Shown here piece by piece: positions 17,700-25,367 of a DNA stretch of 64,000 nucleotides. Numbering within the stretch: position 1 is the first letter of the stretch; each line of letters starts with the position of its first letter. Under the pieces are notes generated by a model. The model made no database searches, was not told where the DNA came from, and saw only the letters and a list, made by a program, of their open reading frames with translations. Made by a program: the position numbers and the translations under genes. Source of the stretch: an uncultured Acidobacteriia bacterium (GTDB taxonomy: Bacteria > Acidobacteriota > Terriglobia > Bryobacterales > Bryobacteraceae); contig CAINNJ010000055.1 in NCBI GenBank assembly GCA_903851195.1, positions 1-64,000 of the forward strand. Reading direction: 5' to 3'.

Positions 17700-18845
17700 G
17701 AGCCAGACGTCGCGCCGGTCGAGCGCGTCGCCGATGGTGGCGGCCAGATGCCCGGCGTCCACGTCATCGATGCGTCCGGATGCGGGGCAGCCGAGATCGC
17801 GGACCAGCCCCGCCATCTTCTGCAGACGCGGAATGGCGACCGGGACGGTGCCCGCGAGCGTGGATTCGATGATGAAGTGATAGCGCTGCCCGACCGTCAC
17901 CCGCGCACAGGCCAGCAGGGCCAGCGCTTCGTCGGGGGAATAGTAATCGACGGGCACCTGAACGACGGGAGACTCCATGCGTGCGGCCATGTCCGCGGCG
18001 GCGGCGCGGTCCATTGAGGGGTCGGGACGGAAGTCGTTACAGAAGAGCGCAATCTGCACACCCCGCGACCGGGCGACCCGATCCAGCGCGGCGGCGGTGG
18101 CGCTCTTGGCTGCATGGCAGTTCCTCCAGTTCAGGTGGACGAAGTTGGCGACCAGGAGTGGCCGCGCCAGGTCGATACCGAGGGACTCCCAGAGCCGCGC
18201 GGCCCAGGCCGAGCAATCAGTCGTTTGGCGGTAGTTCCAGGCCCAGTCGGCGCCCACCACCACGTTTTCCGGAGCGACGCCCAGGTCGATCAGCGCGGCG
18301 CGGCATTCCGGTGTGCGGACGCTCCAGCTGCGGATTACGGGCCGCACCTTAGTGGTGAAGACGCGACGGGATTCAGCGCCCGAGAGGTGGTCGGCGCCGA
18401 TGCCGACCGCATCCACAGGGATCCGGCGGCGTGCGTAGGGGCGAAGCCGGCTGGCCACGGCGTTCATGACCGCGGGCCCCTCGTCTTCCGTGATCGGGGT
18501 GGTGCCGACGATCAGGCCAGCCTGCGCGCGAAACGGATGGCGAAGCGCCTGCCAGCCGCGCCAGAAGACGTGACGCGGGGCGATGGAGGTGTAACGGTAC
18601 GACGCGGGGTAGGGCGCGCGGGATGCGGTGGCTTCTTCCGAGAGTTCGACGTTCAGGCGGAGTTGGGGCGGCAGCCGGTTCCAGCAGGCGCGGGCCATGA
18701 ACTCTTCGCCGAGATTGCCGCCGCCGAGTCCGCTGAAGATGTGGCAGATTTCGAGGGCGTCCGCCGGGAGCGCCGCCGCGGGTTCCAGAGGGGGGAGGAA
18801 TCGGGCCGGGGGGCGGAGGCGGAACTTGGGACGCAAGGCTTTCAA
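17598..18845 (-). CDS. Polysaccharide pyruvyl transferase family protein
   Basis: A 415-residue protein of the CsaB/EpsO-like family, which attaches ketal pyruvate from phosphoenolpyruvate to surface sugars. Family landmarks are FSGLGGGNLGEEFM near the start, SVRTPECRAALIDLG with VVVGADWAW in the middle, and VTVGQRYHFIIESTLAGTVPVAI with KMAGLVRDLG near the end. The RYH segment corresponds to the conserved R-x-H of the active site. The start is a TTG at 18845. It closes the glycan cluster from the right, converging on the GT9 gene. The C-terminal RRLPPYDKIVFR is encoded opposite the GT9 tail. Assignment is by motif; the acceptor sugar is unknown. Confidence 0.75.
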   Translation of the reverse strand: MKALRPKFRLRPPARFLPPLEPAAALPADALEICHIFSGLGGGNLGEEFMARACWNRLPPQLRLNVELSEEATASRAPYPASYRYTSIAPRHVFWRGWQALRHPFRAQAGLIVGTTPITEDEGPAVMNAVASRLRPYARRRIPVDAVGIGADHLSGAESRRVFTTKVRPVIRSWSVRTPECRAALIDLGVAPENVVVGADWAWNYRQTTDCSAWAARLWESLGIDLARPLLVANFVHLNWRNCHAAKSATAAALDRVARSRGVQIALFCNDFRPDPSMDRAAAADMAARMESPVVQVPVDYYSPDEALALLACARVTVGQRYHFIIESTLAGTVPVAIPRLQKMAGLVRDLGCPASGRIDDVDAGHLAATIGDALDRRDVWLSALAQARVRLAGRAGANLDLIRRLPPYDKIVFR

Positions 18846-18916
18846 AGTAGCATGCGCGAATTCGCATGCGGCGGCCCGGACGTATACGATACCTGAGTGG
18901 GAACGGGAGAGTACGA

Positions 18917-20389
18917 ATGAATCGCAGGACGTTTCTGGCGACCGCCGCCGCGGCTGCGCTGACAGGCGCCGCGGGGGCGCAACAGGGCGGGCGCAGGCGG
19001 CCGAATGTGCTGATCGTCATGGCCGATCAGCATAAGCGCAGCTGCATGGGCGCGTATGGCGATCCGGTGGCGAAGACGCCGAACCTCGACCGGCTGGCGG
19101 CCGGGTCCGTGCGCTTCACGAACGCGTATTGCTCGAATCCGGTCTGCACGCCTTCGCGCGCCTCTCTGCTGACCGGGCTCTACAGCCATCATTTGGAAGC
19201 GCAGAGCAACACGACGCCGTTTCTGCCGTCGCACCCCACCATGGCGCACCACTTCAACCGGGCCGGCTACTTTTCCGGGCTGATCGGAAAGATGCACTTC
19301 GTGGACGCCCAGACGCACGGGTTCGAGTACCGGCTGGATTTCAACGACTGGCTGCAGTATCTGGGACCCAAAGCGCAGATCTACGCGGATGAACTGGGGC
19401 AGCGGAACTCCGGCTCCGGCCTGCCGCAGATCGACGATCTATGGCGGGACGAGGACGATCCGTGGAAAGGCCATCGGACGCCGGACGGGCGCGAGGGTTC
19501 GGTGGCGGTGGGGCGCGTCTCCCGCTTCGCCGAGCAGGACCACTTCGAGAGCTTTGTCGCGCGCGAGTCCGTGCGCTTCCTGCGCAATTTCGGCAAGACC
19601 GGCCAGCCGTTCTTTCTGGTGACTTCGTTCCTGAAGCCGCATGACCCGTTCATGCCCGCGGGCCGCTTCATGGATCTGTTCCGCCCGGAAGACATGAAGC
19701 TGCCGCACAGCTGGGGCAAGGCGGATTCGAGTCGGCTGCCGAAAGAGGTGGTCAGTTCGATAGGATTCAACGGCCCCACGCCGGAACTGCGGGATCCGGC
19801 GGAGGCGCGGAAACGGATCGCCTGCTATTACGCGAATCTGGCGCAAATGGACGACTGCCTGGGGAAGATCCTCAATGCCCTGCGGGAACTAAACCTCGAA
19901 AACGACACGATTATCTGCTACACGTCCGACCACGGCGAGATGCTGGGCGATCTGGGGTTGTGGCAGAAGTTTGAATTTTACGAGGGCTCGTGCGGCGTGC
20001 CGCTGCTGATTCGTGTGCCGGGGCGCGCGGCGGGCGTGTGCGACGCGCCGGTGAGTCAGGTGTCGCTTTCCGCGACGCTGACGGACCTGGCCGGGGTGAC
20101 GCAGCTGGCTCCCAACGATGGCGTGAGTCTGACGCCGTGGATTGCGGAACCGCGAAGCAAGCGGGATGCGGGTCCGGTTTACGCCGAGTACGGATTGCGG
20201 AGTAATCAGCCGAAGAGCATGATTCGGGTGGGTCAGTGGAAGTATACGTACTGGGCGCGGGATATCGGGGAGCTGTACGATCTGGAGGCCGATCCGGAGG
20301 AGTTGCGGAACCTGGCGGGATTGCCGCAATACGCGGCGAAGGCGGGTGAATTGCGGGCGCGGCTGCTGGCGTGGAACCGTTTCGGGTGA
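18917..20389 (+). CDS. Exported arylsulfatase-type sulfatase
   Basis: A 490-residue sulfatase that should cleave sulfate esters outside the cytoplasm. The N-terminus NRRTFLATAAAAALTGAAGA is a Tat/Sec-type export signal. RPNVLIVMADQHKRSCMGAYG carries the metal-binding Asp, and CTPSRASLLTG holds the C-x-P-S-R signature, with Cys77 as the residue converted to formylglycine. YTSDHGEMLGDLGLW supplies the second metal site. The ATG at 18917 follows GGGAGAG at suitable spacing and leads directly into the signal peptide, so the longer frame from 18866 is rejected. An anaerobic-type sulfatase-maturating enzyme is not present in the window. It sits next to other glycan-degrading genes, including the sialidase at 22099. 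Confidence 0.92.
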   Translation: MNRRTFLATAAAAALTGAAGAQQGGRRRPNVLIVMADQHKRSCMGAYGDPVAKTPNLDRLAAGSVRFTNAYCSNPVCTPSRASLLTGLYSHHLEAQSNTTPFLPSHPTMAHHFNRAGYFSGLIGKMHFVDAQTHGFEYRLDFNDWLQYLGPKAQIYADELGQRNSGSGLPQIDDLWRDEDDPWKGHRTPDGREGSVAVGRVSRFAEQDHFESFVARESVRFLRNFGKTGQPFFLVTSFLKPHDPFMPAGRFMDLFRPEDMKLPHSWGKADSSRLPKEVVSSIGFNGPTPELRDPAEARKRIACYYANLAQMDDCLGKILNALRELNLENDTIICYTSDHGEMLGDLGLWQKFEFYEGSCGVPLLIRVPGRAAGVCDAPVSQVSLSATLTDLAGVTQLAPNDGVSLTPWIAEPRSKRDAGPVYAEYGLRSNQPKSMIRVGQWKYTYWARDIGELYDLEADPEELRNLAGLPQYAAKAGELRARLLAWNRFG

Positions 20390-20443
20390 GGATTGCCGGG
20401 ACAGAGTCTCCGGAGCTTCAAGAGCCCAAATCGGACCTCCAGA

Positions 20444-20887
20444 TCAGGGTAATTCTTCGAGATCGAGCAGATCCTTTGTTCGGCCGGACGCCTGCTTGTT
20501 TCGTTTCAGATCCTCCAGAGAAATAGAGGGAATCCGCAGTTCGTCGTCTTCGATAAACACGCGCCGCGGCCAGCAGTCCTCGAATTCCACGCCCGAGATC
20601 TTTTTGAGCACTTCGATGCGGAGCGGTGGCACACCCATACGCACCATCGCGTCTTCCTCACGGAGCAGATCGTCGGGCGCTTTCTGGAATCCGAAGTCGC
20701 GAATGGCCTGCAGCACCCTCTTCTGGTTCTCCGCGTCCGAAGCGATCCAGAGATCCATATCGACCGTGTTCCTGACATAACCAAAGGCGTTCACCGCATA
20801 GCCGCCGATCAGCAGAAACCGCGCGCTATGGGCATCGAGCGACTTCAAGAACTCTTTGAAATCTCGTGGTATCCGGGTCGTAGGCAT
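20444..20887 (-). CDS. Nucleotidyltransferase-fold protein
   Basis: A 147-residue protein with the compact nucleotidyltransferase core seen in MNT/AbiEii-like proteins. RFLLIGGYAVNAFGYVRNT is the GG-helix, and DMDLWIA provides the paired acidic metal-binding residues. A third acidic residue in LRIEVLKK completes the likely triad. The rest, ending SLEDLKRNKQASGRTKDLLDLEEL, follows the pattern of stand-alone NTases that modify tRNA or proteins, or are inactive. It overlaps the small upstream gene at 20826-21032 by 62 bases. Such pairs are often described as toxin-antitoxin-like, which is inference here. Confidence 0.75.
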   Translation of the reverse strand: MPTTRIPRDFKEFLKSLDAHSARFLLIGGYAVNAFGYVRNTVDMDLWIASDAENQKRVLQAIRDFGFQKAPDDLLREEDAMVRMGVPPLRIEVLKKISGVEFEDCWPRRVFIEDDELRIPSISLEDLKRNKQASGRTKDLLDLEELP

Positions 20888-21032
20888 TCAGGATCTGCCG
20901 GGTAAGTTCCAGCGCGACAAGGCGCTCTTCCATCGTCCGTGTCTTCCAGTAATCCCGTGCATCGGAAGGCGTCGCGGTGGTAACCACTGAGATTGCCGAA
21001 CGGTCCATGCGGATCTCGTCTGTCAGCGCCAC
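20826..21032 (-). CDS. Small protein paired with nucleotidyltransferase
   Basis: A 68-residue protein of unknown function. RDYWKTRTMEERLVALELTRQILNAY is a pattern I associate with short genes found directly upstream of nucleotidyltransferases, ending in RFQRVLEV. The start is GTG 21032, or ATG 21008 within the same frame. Its 3' end overlaps the downstream NTase start by 62 bases in another frame, so the two must be translated from one message. It could be the regulatory partner of the enzyme. No DNA-binding motif is evident. Confidence 0.6.
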   Translation of the reverse strand: MALTDEIRMDRSAISVVTTATPSDARDYWKTRTMEERLVALELTRQILNAYDPDTTRFQRVLEVARCP

Positions 21033-21082
21033 AGCCCGATCTTAACAGAGTTCGCCGGACTTTCTGGCTGTATGCTACAAAC

Positions 21083-22102
21083 ATGAACCGCCGCCGTTTT
21101 CTTCGACTTTCCTCCTCTGCCCTCACGCTCGCGTCCGCTGGGGCGGCCGCTCCCGTCAGCAAACGCGAACGAATGCTCCGGTGGGTGGCCGGCGAGAACA
21201 TTCCGAACTACACGCCTGCCGCGTTCTTTCTCCACTTCGGCGAGGGTTACAAGACCGGCTCCGCCGCGGCGAAGCGCCACCTCGAATTCTTCCGGCAGAC
21301 CGACATGGATTTCGTGAAGATCCAGTTCGAGCAGACTTACTCCCGGCAGGAGTTTCTGCGGAAGCCGGCCGACTGGTCGAAGCTGAAACTGGCCGGGCTC
21401 GATTTCTACGAGCCGCAACTGCAGACGGTCCGGGAACTGGTGAAGGCGGAGAAGAAGAATTCGCTCGTCCTGATGACGCTTTACTCGCCCTTCATGTGCG
21501 CGGGGCACTGCGCGGGCGCGCCGCTGCTCCTGCAGCACCTCGAAGAAAATCCGGAGGCGGTGAAGAAGGGCCTGGAGATCCTGACGGAGAGCCAGATGCT
21601 GTTCGTGCGGGCGTGTATCAAAGAAGGCGTCGACGGGTTTTACGCGTCCACGCAGGGCGGGGAAGCGGGGCGCTTCCGGAATCCTGCGATCTTCAATCAG
21701 TACATCAAGCCTTACGATCTGGTGTCCATGAAGGAAGTGGCGACGGCGTGCCCGTTCAATATTCTGCACGTTTGCGATTACGTGGCGCCGTATTCGAGCT
21801 ACGACAATTACCAGGACTATCCGGGACACGTGGTCAACTGCAACGTGAAACTGAACAATCGCGTGATTTCCGGCCAGGAAATCACCGGGCTCTTCAAACG
21901 CCCTTTCATGGGCGGCATGGATCGCCACGGGATTATCGGGACGGGCACGCCCGCGCAGATCGAGGCGGAGATCCGGCAGGTGGTGAAGAATTCGCCGCGC
22001 CGGCTGATTCTGGGCGCCGACTGCACGGTGGAGGCCGACACGAGCTGGGACCGGCTGCGGCAGGCCATCGCGGTGGCGCATCAGGTGGGAAGTCCGGCGT
22101 GA
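21083..22102 (+). CDS. Exported UroD-like TIM-barrel protein
   Basis: A 339-residue member of the uroporphyrinogen decarboxylase/methyltransferase (URO-D) superfamily carrying an apparent Tat signal (MNRRRFLRLSSSALTLASAG). After the signal, KRERMLRWVAGENIPNYTPAAF resembles the URO-D N-terminus. FNILHVCDYV and GGMDRHGIIGTGTPAQIEAEI match the conserved C-terminal region, where URO-D members end with NPRRLILG-like sequence. Export rules out heme synthesis as the role. A methyl- or decarboxylation-type reaction on an external compound is possible. It overlaps the sialidase start by four bases (GTGA), so the two form a coupled unit. Confidence 0.75.
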   Translation: MNRRRFLRLSSSALTLASAGAAAPVSKRERMLRWVAGENIPNYTPAAFFLHFGEGYKTGSAAAKRHLEFFRQTDMDFVKIQFEQTYSRQEFLRKPADWSKLKLAGLDFYEPQLQTVRELVKAEKKNSLVLMTLYSPFMCAGHCAGAPLLLQHLEENPEAVKKGLEILTESQMLFVRACIKEGVDGFYASTQGGEAGRFRNPAIFNQYIKPYDLVSMKEVATACPFNILHVCDYVAPYSSYDNYQDYPGHVVNCNVKLNNRVISGQEITGLFKRPFMGGMDRHGIIGTGTPAQIEAEIRQVVKNSPRRLILGADCTVEADTSWDRLRQAIAVAHQVGSPA

Positions 22103-23235
22103 CACGGCGCGAAACACTCGGCCTGCTGGGCGCGGCCGCATTCGCGAAAGCCGCCGTGACGCCGCCGACGGACCTGTTCGTCAGCGGGACCGGCGCCTAT
22201 CACACATACCGGATCCCGTCGCTGATTCCGTCGAAAAAAGGCACGCTGCTGGCGTTTTGCGAAGGCCGGCGCGCCGGTGGCGGGGACAGCGGCGATATCG
22301 ATATCCTGCTTCGCCGCAGCACGGATCACGGGCGGACATGGTCGGAGCCGGTGACCATCGTCGACATGGGCGCGGATACGGTCGGCAATCCCTGTCCGGT
22401 GGTGGACAGTAAGACCGGCACGATCTTTCTGCTGCTCACTTCCAACCCGGGCAATGTCACGGAGCGGCAGATCATCGACCAGCAGATTACTGAGCAATCG
22501 GTGCCGCAGACACGGCAGGTCTGGATCGTGTCGAGCGGCGACGACGGCGTCACCTGGTCGAAGCCGCGAGAGATCACGGAATCGGTCAAAGACCCGGCCT
22601 GGACCTGGTATGCGACGGGCCCGGGCGTCGGGATCCAGCTGCGCGGCGGGCGTCTGGTGATTCCCTGCGACCACGTCCAGGCCGGCACGAAGGAGATGTA
22701 TTCGCACTGCATCTTCAGCGATGACAACGGCCGCACGTGGCGGCACGGCGGACGCACCAGCGGCAAGACGAATGAATGCCAGGTGGCTGAACTGCGTGAC
22801 GGCTCGCTGCTGCTGAATATGCGATCTTATGCGGGACAGAACCGCCGGGCGATGGCGCGGAGTTCCGATGGCGGGGTGACGTGGGGCGCAGTGGAACTCG
22901 ACCCGGCGCTGGTGGAGCCGGTCTGCCAGGCGAGTCTGCTCCGGGTGGGGACATGGCTGCTGTTCTCGAATCCGGCGTCGCTGAAGCGCGAAAATCTCAC
23001 GGTGCGGGTGAGCCGCGACGACGGCAAAACGTGGCCGTTTCGGCTGGTTCTGGAGCCTGGCCCCGCAGCCTATTCGTGTCTCGCGCAGGTTTCCCGCGCC
23101 ACGTTCGCCTGTCTCTATGAGCGGGGCGCGAAGACGCCCTACGAGCGGATCAGTCTGGCGTTTTTCGGCCCCACGGATCTGGTTCAGACGCGCGCGTTCA
23201 GTTCTTTGGGGTCGAAACCGGCCACGGCTTTGTAG
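22099..23235 (+). CDS. Exo-alpha-sialidase-like protein (GH33/BNR repeats)
   Basis: A 378-residue exported six-bladed propeller. YRIPSL at residues 37-42 is the sialidase Arg-Ile-Pro motif (catalytic Arg). Five Asp-box repeats follow: STDHGRTW, SGDDGVTW, SDDNGRTW, SSDGGVTW and SRDDGKTW. FCEGRRAGGGDSGDID supplies the acid/base Asp region. The N-terminus TRRETLGLLGAAAFA is a probable Tat signal. The GTG start at 22099 overlaps the UroD-like stop. It should release terminal sialic acid or a related sugar; related proteins act on other glycans. The last 52 bases overlap the tail of the convergent monooxygenase gene. Confidence 0.82.
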   Translation: MTRRETLGLLGAAAFAKAAVTPPTDLFVSGTGAYHTYRIPSLIPSKKGTLLAFCEGRRAGGGDSGDIDILLRRSTDHGRTWSEPVTIVDMGADTVGNPCPVVDSKTGTIFLLLTSNPGNVTERQIIDQQITEQSVPQTRQVWIVSSGDDGVTWSKPREITESVKDPAWTWYATGPGVGIQLRGGRLVIPCDHVQAGTKEMYSHCIFSDDNGRTWRHGGRTSGKTNECQVAELRDGSLLLNMRSYAGQNRRAMARSSDGGVTWGAVELDPALVEPVCQASLLRVGTWLLFSNPASLKRENLTVRVSRDDGKTWPFRLVLEPGPAAYSCLAQVSRATFACLYERGAKTPYERISLAFFGPTDLVQTRAFSSLGSKPATAL

Positions 23236-24425
23236 CGGCCGGCCACCTCTTCGAGTTCCGCGTTCGTGATCACATCGGAAAGCCGCGCGAAGCCGTTGGG
23301 AGCGCGATCCTCCACCATCTGCATCACGATCTCCGGCCCCTGCCGCCGGTTGCTGTGCACGATGGCCACCGTCTTCCCGAGGCGCTCCCGCTCGTAGTTC
23401 TGTAACGCCAGCACCGGGTTATCGGGAGTCGCGGCAAGTGCGGCGGCAACCGCGGCGGCGTCCAGAACGGCCTGGGAAGCGCCGTTCGAGCCGACGGGAT
23501 ACATGGGGTGCGCCGCGTCTCCGAGCAGCGTGACCCGGCCGAAACTCCAGCGCGGCACCGGATCGCGATCGACCAGCGGATACTCATAGATCGCATCGGC
23601 GCCTTCGATCAGAGCCGGTATGTCGAGCCAGTCGAAACGCCAGTCGCGGAAGTGCGGCAGGACGACACTCTTCTCGGTGCGGCGGTTCCAGTCCCGCGCC
23701 ATCGGCGTATCGCCGCCGACATAGACGTCCGCGACCCAGTTGATCAGCGCCGGACCGCCGGGCGCCGCTTCGCGAATCGGATAGGCGACGAACTTGCAGT
23801 TGGCGTAGCCCGCCATGATCATGGACCGGCCGGTGAGGAAGGGAGGCGCTTCCGTGGTGCCGCGCCACAGCACGCGGCCCGAGTAGACGGGCTGCACTTC
23901 GGACGGATAGAACACGCGGCGCGCGACGGAGTGGATGCCGTCCGCGGCGATCAGGATGTCGGCTTCGTGCGGCGGCAAAGCCGCGCCGGTGACCGGGTCC
24001 GTGAACTCCGCGGTCACGCTGCCGCTATCGTCCCGAAACGCTTGCAGGCGGTGGCCGGTGTGGATGCGATCGGGTCCCAGCCGTTCCAGAGCCGCATCGA
24101 GCAGCAGCTTTTGAAACAGCCCGCGATGCAGGGAATACTGCGGCCAGTTGTAACCTGCTGCCAGACCGCGCGGCTCGCGCCAGATGGGCACGCCGAACTT
24201 GTTGTGATAGGCCAGTTCCGCCGTCGCGACGCCGGACTCCGCCAGGCGCGGAGCAAGACCGAGGATGGTCAGTTCGCGCACGGCGTGCGGCAGCAGATTC
24301 AGCCCGACTCCCAACTGCCGGATTTCCGGGGTGGCTTCGAAGACCTCGCAATCGATACCCAGACGGTGCAGGCTGAGCGCGGCGGCAAGCCCGCCGGGGC
24401 CCGCGCCGACGATGGCTGCTTTCAT
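23184..24425 (-). CDS. FAD-dependent aromatic-ring monooxygenase
   Basis: A 413-residue group A flavoprotein hydroxylase. The FAD-binding GAGPGG is at residues 7-12 in KAAIVGAGPGGLAAALSLHR; the DG motif is ILIAADGIHSVAR, and the GD motif is VTLLGDAAHPMYPVGSNGA, with the FAD ribityl contact. The closing RYKAVAGFDPKELN is characteristic of salicylate/3-hydroxybenzoate 6-hydroxylase-like proteins. It would use NAD(P)H and O2 to hydroxylate an aromatic acid. ATG 24425 overlaps the stop of the esterase by four bases (ATGA), so both are co-translated; an earlier in-frame Met lies inside the esterase. Its 3' end overlaps the sialidase gene. Confidence 0.88.
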   Translation of the reverse strand: MKAAIVGAGPGGLAAALSLHRLGIDCEVFEATPEIRQLGVGLNLLPHAVRELTILGLAPRLAESGVATAELAYHNKFGVPIWREPRGLAAGYNWPQYSLHRGLFQKLLLDAALERLGPDRIHTGHRLQAFRDDSGSVTAEFTDPVTGAALPPHEADILIAADGIHSVARRVFYPSEVQPVYSGRVLWRGTTEAPPFLTGRSMIMAGYANCKFVAYPIREAAPGGPALINWVADVYVGGDTPMARDWNRRTEKSVVLPHFRDWRFDWLDIPALIEGADAIYEYPLVDRDPVPRWSFGRVTLLGDAAHPMYPVGSNGASQAVLDAAAVAAALAATPDNPVLALQNYERERLGKTVAIVHSNRRQGPEIVMQMVEDRAPNGFARLSDVITNAELEEVAGRYKAVAGFDPKELNARV

Positions 24426-25348
24426 GCGCCGCAATCCGGAAACATGATCTGCGCGGTCTGGTAGAGGTAACGCCGCCAGTTGTTCCACTCATGCCCGCCC
24501 GTGCTGAGCACCCAGAAGTTGCGGATGCCATTGGCGTTGAAGAGCGCCATCACCCGCTGCGAATTGCGCAGCGCGATGTCGGTCTCGCCCGCCGCCATGT
24601 AATACGGGATGCGAAACAGATCGTTGGTTCCGGGATCTTTCAGCAGGGCGCGGTAATTCTCTTCGAAGGTCTTCAGATCGGCCTCATTGATGTGGCCGGA
24701 ACTGTAGACGTACAACTCGCTGAAGGTATCCAGATGCGGCAGCCCGGTGTGCAGCACGACGAAGCCGCCCATGGACAATCCGGCCAGCGCCCGGGCCTCG
24801 CGGGACGCCACGGTGCGGTAGTGGCGATCCACGTACGGAATAATCTCCCCGAGGTAGTTGCGGGTGCAGAGATCGTCTTTGCCGGGCGCGGAGGGCGTGG
24901 CGCTGGCGCATTTGCCGGTGGCCGGCATGACGACGATCATCTTCCTGGCCTTGCCCGCGGCGATCAGGTTATCGAGAATCAGGTTGGCGGCGTGATCGCC
25001 TTTGGTCCAGGCGGTGTCGTCGTCCCCGCCGCCGTGATTCAGATAGAGAACGGGATAGCGCGCCGTGGTGGCGGTATCGTAGTCCGGCGGCGTGTAGATC
25101 TGCATGCGCTTTTCCGCGCCGTCGGAACCGGGATACACGACCGCTTCGACCTTGCCGTGGGGGACGTCTTTCCGGGCGTAGAAAGACGCGTCGCTGTACT
25201 CCGGCAGAGCAGGCAGGACAGGGAGTGGGCAGACGCCCTTTTTCGGGGCGGGCAGACCTCTGCCGGGTCCGCGAACCTGGGCGGGAATCACGCCCGCAAG
25301 CAACATGCAGGCGATAGCGGCGAAAGAATATGCCCGGCGGCGAGTCAT
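24422..25348 (-). CDS. Secreted esterase (Esterase D/feruloyl-esterase type)
   Basis: A 308-residue alpha/beta hydrolase with a signal peptide (RRRAYSFAAIACMLLAGVIPAQ). The nucleophile elbow GLSMGG lies near residue 190 within RALAGLSMGGFVVLH, and GGHEWNNWRRYL supplies the catalytic His. HGGGDDDTAWTKGD is the oxyanion-hole region. The fold matches the putative-esterase family (CE1-like), which includes feruloyl and acetyl-xylan esterases and enterochelin esterase. A feruloyl-esterase-like role followed by the aromatic hydroxylase would make biochemical sense, but it is inferred from neighbours. It is downstream of the acyl-CoA ligase by 19 bases, suggesting a three-gene transcript. Confidence 0.85.
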   Translation of the reverse strand: MTRRRAYSFAAIACMLLAGVIPAQVRGPGRGLPAPKKGVCPLPVLPALPEYSDASFYARKDVPHGKVEAVVYPGSDGAEKRMQIYTPPDYDTATTARYPVLYLNHGGGDDDTAWTKGDHAANLILDNLIAAGKARKMIVVMPATGKCASATPSAPGKDDLCTRNYLGEIIPYVDRHYRTVASREARALAGLSMGGFVVLHTGLPHLDTFSELYVYSSGHINEADLKTFEENYRALLKDPGTNDLFRIPYYMAAGETDIALRNSQRVMALFNANGIRNFWVLSTGGHEWNNWRRYLYQTAQIMFPDCGA

Positions 25349-25367
25349 GGTGGTTTCTCCTGTCAGA

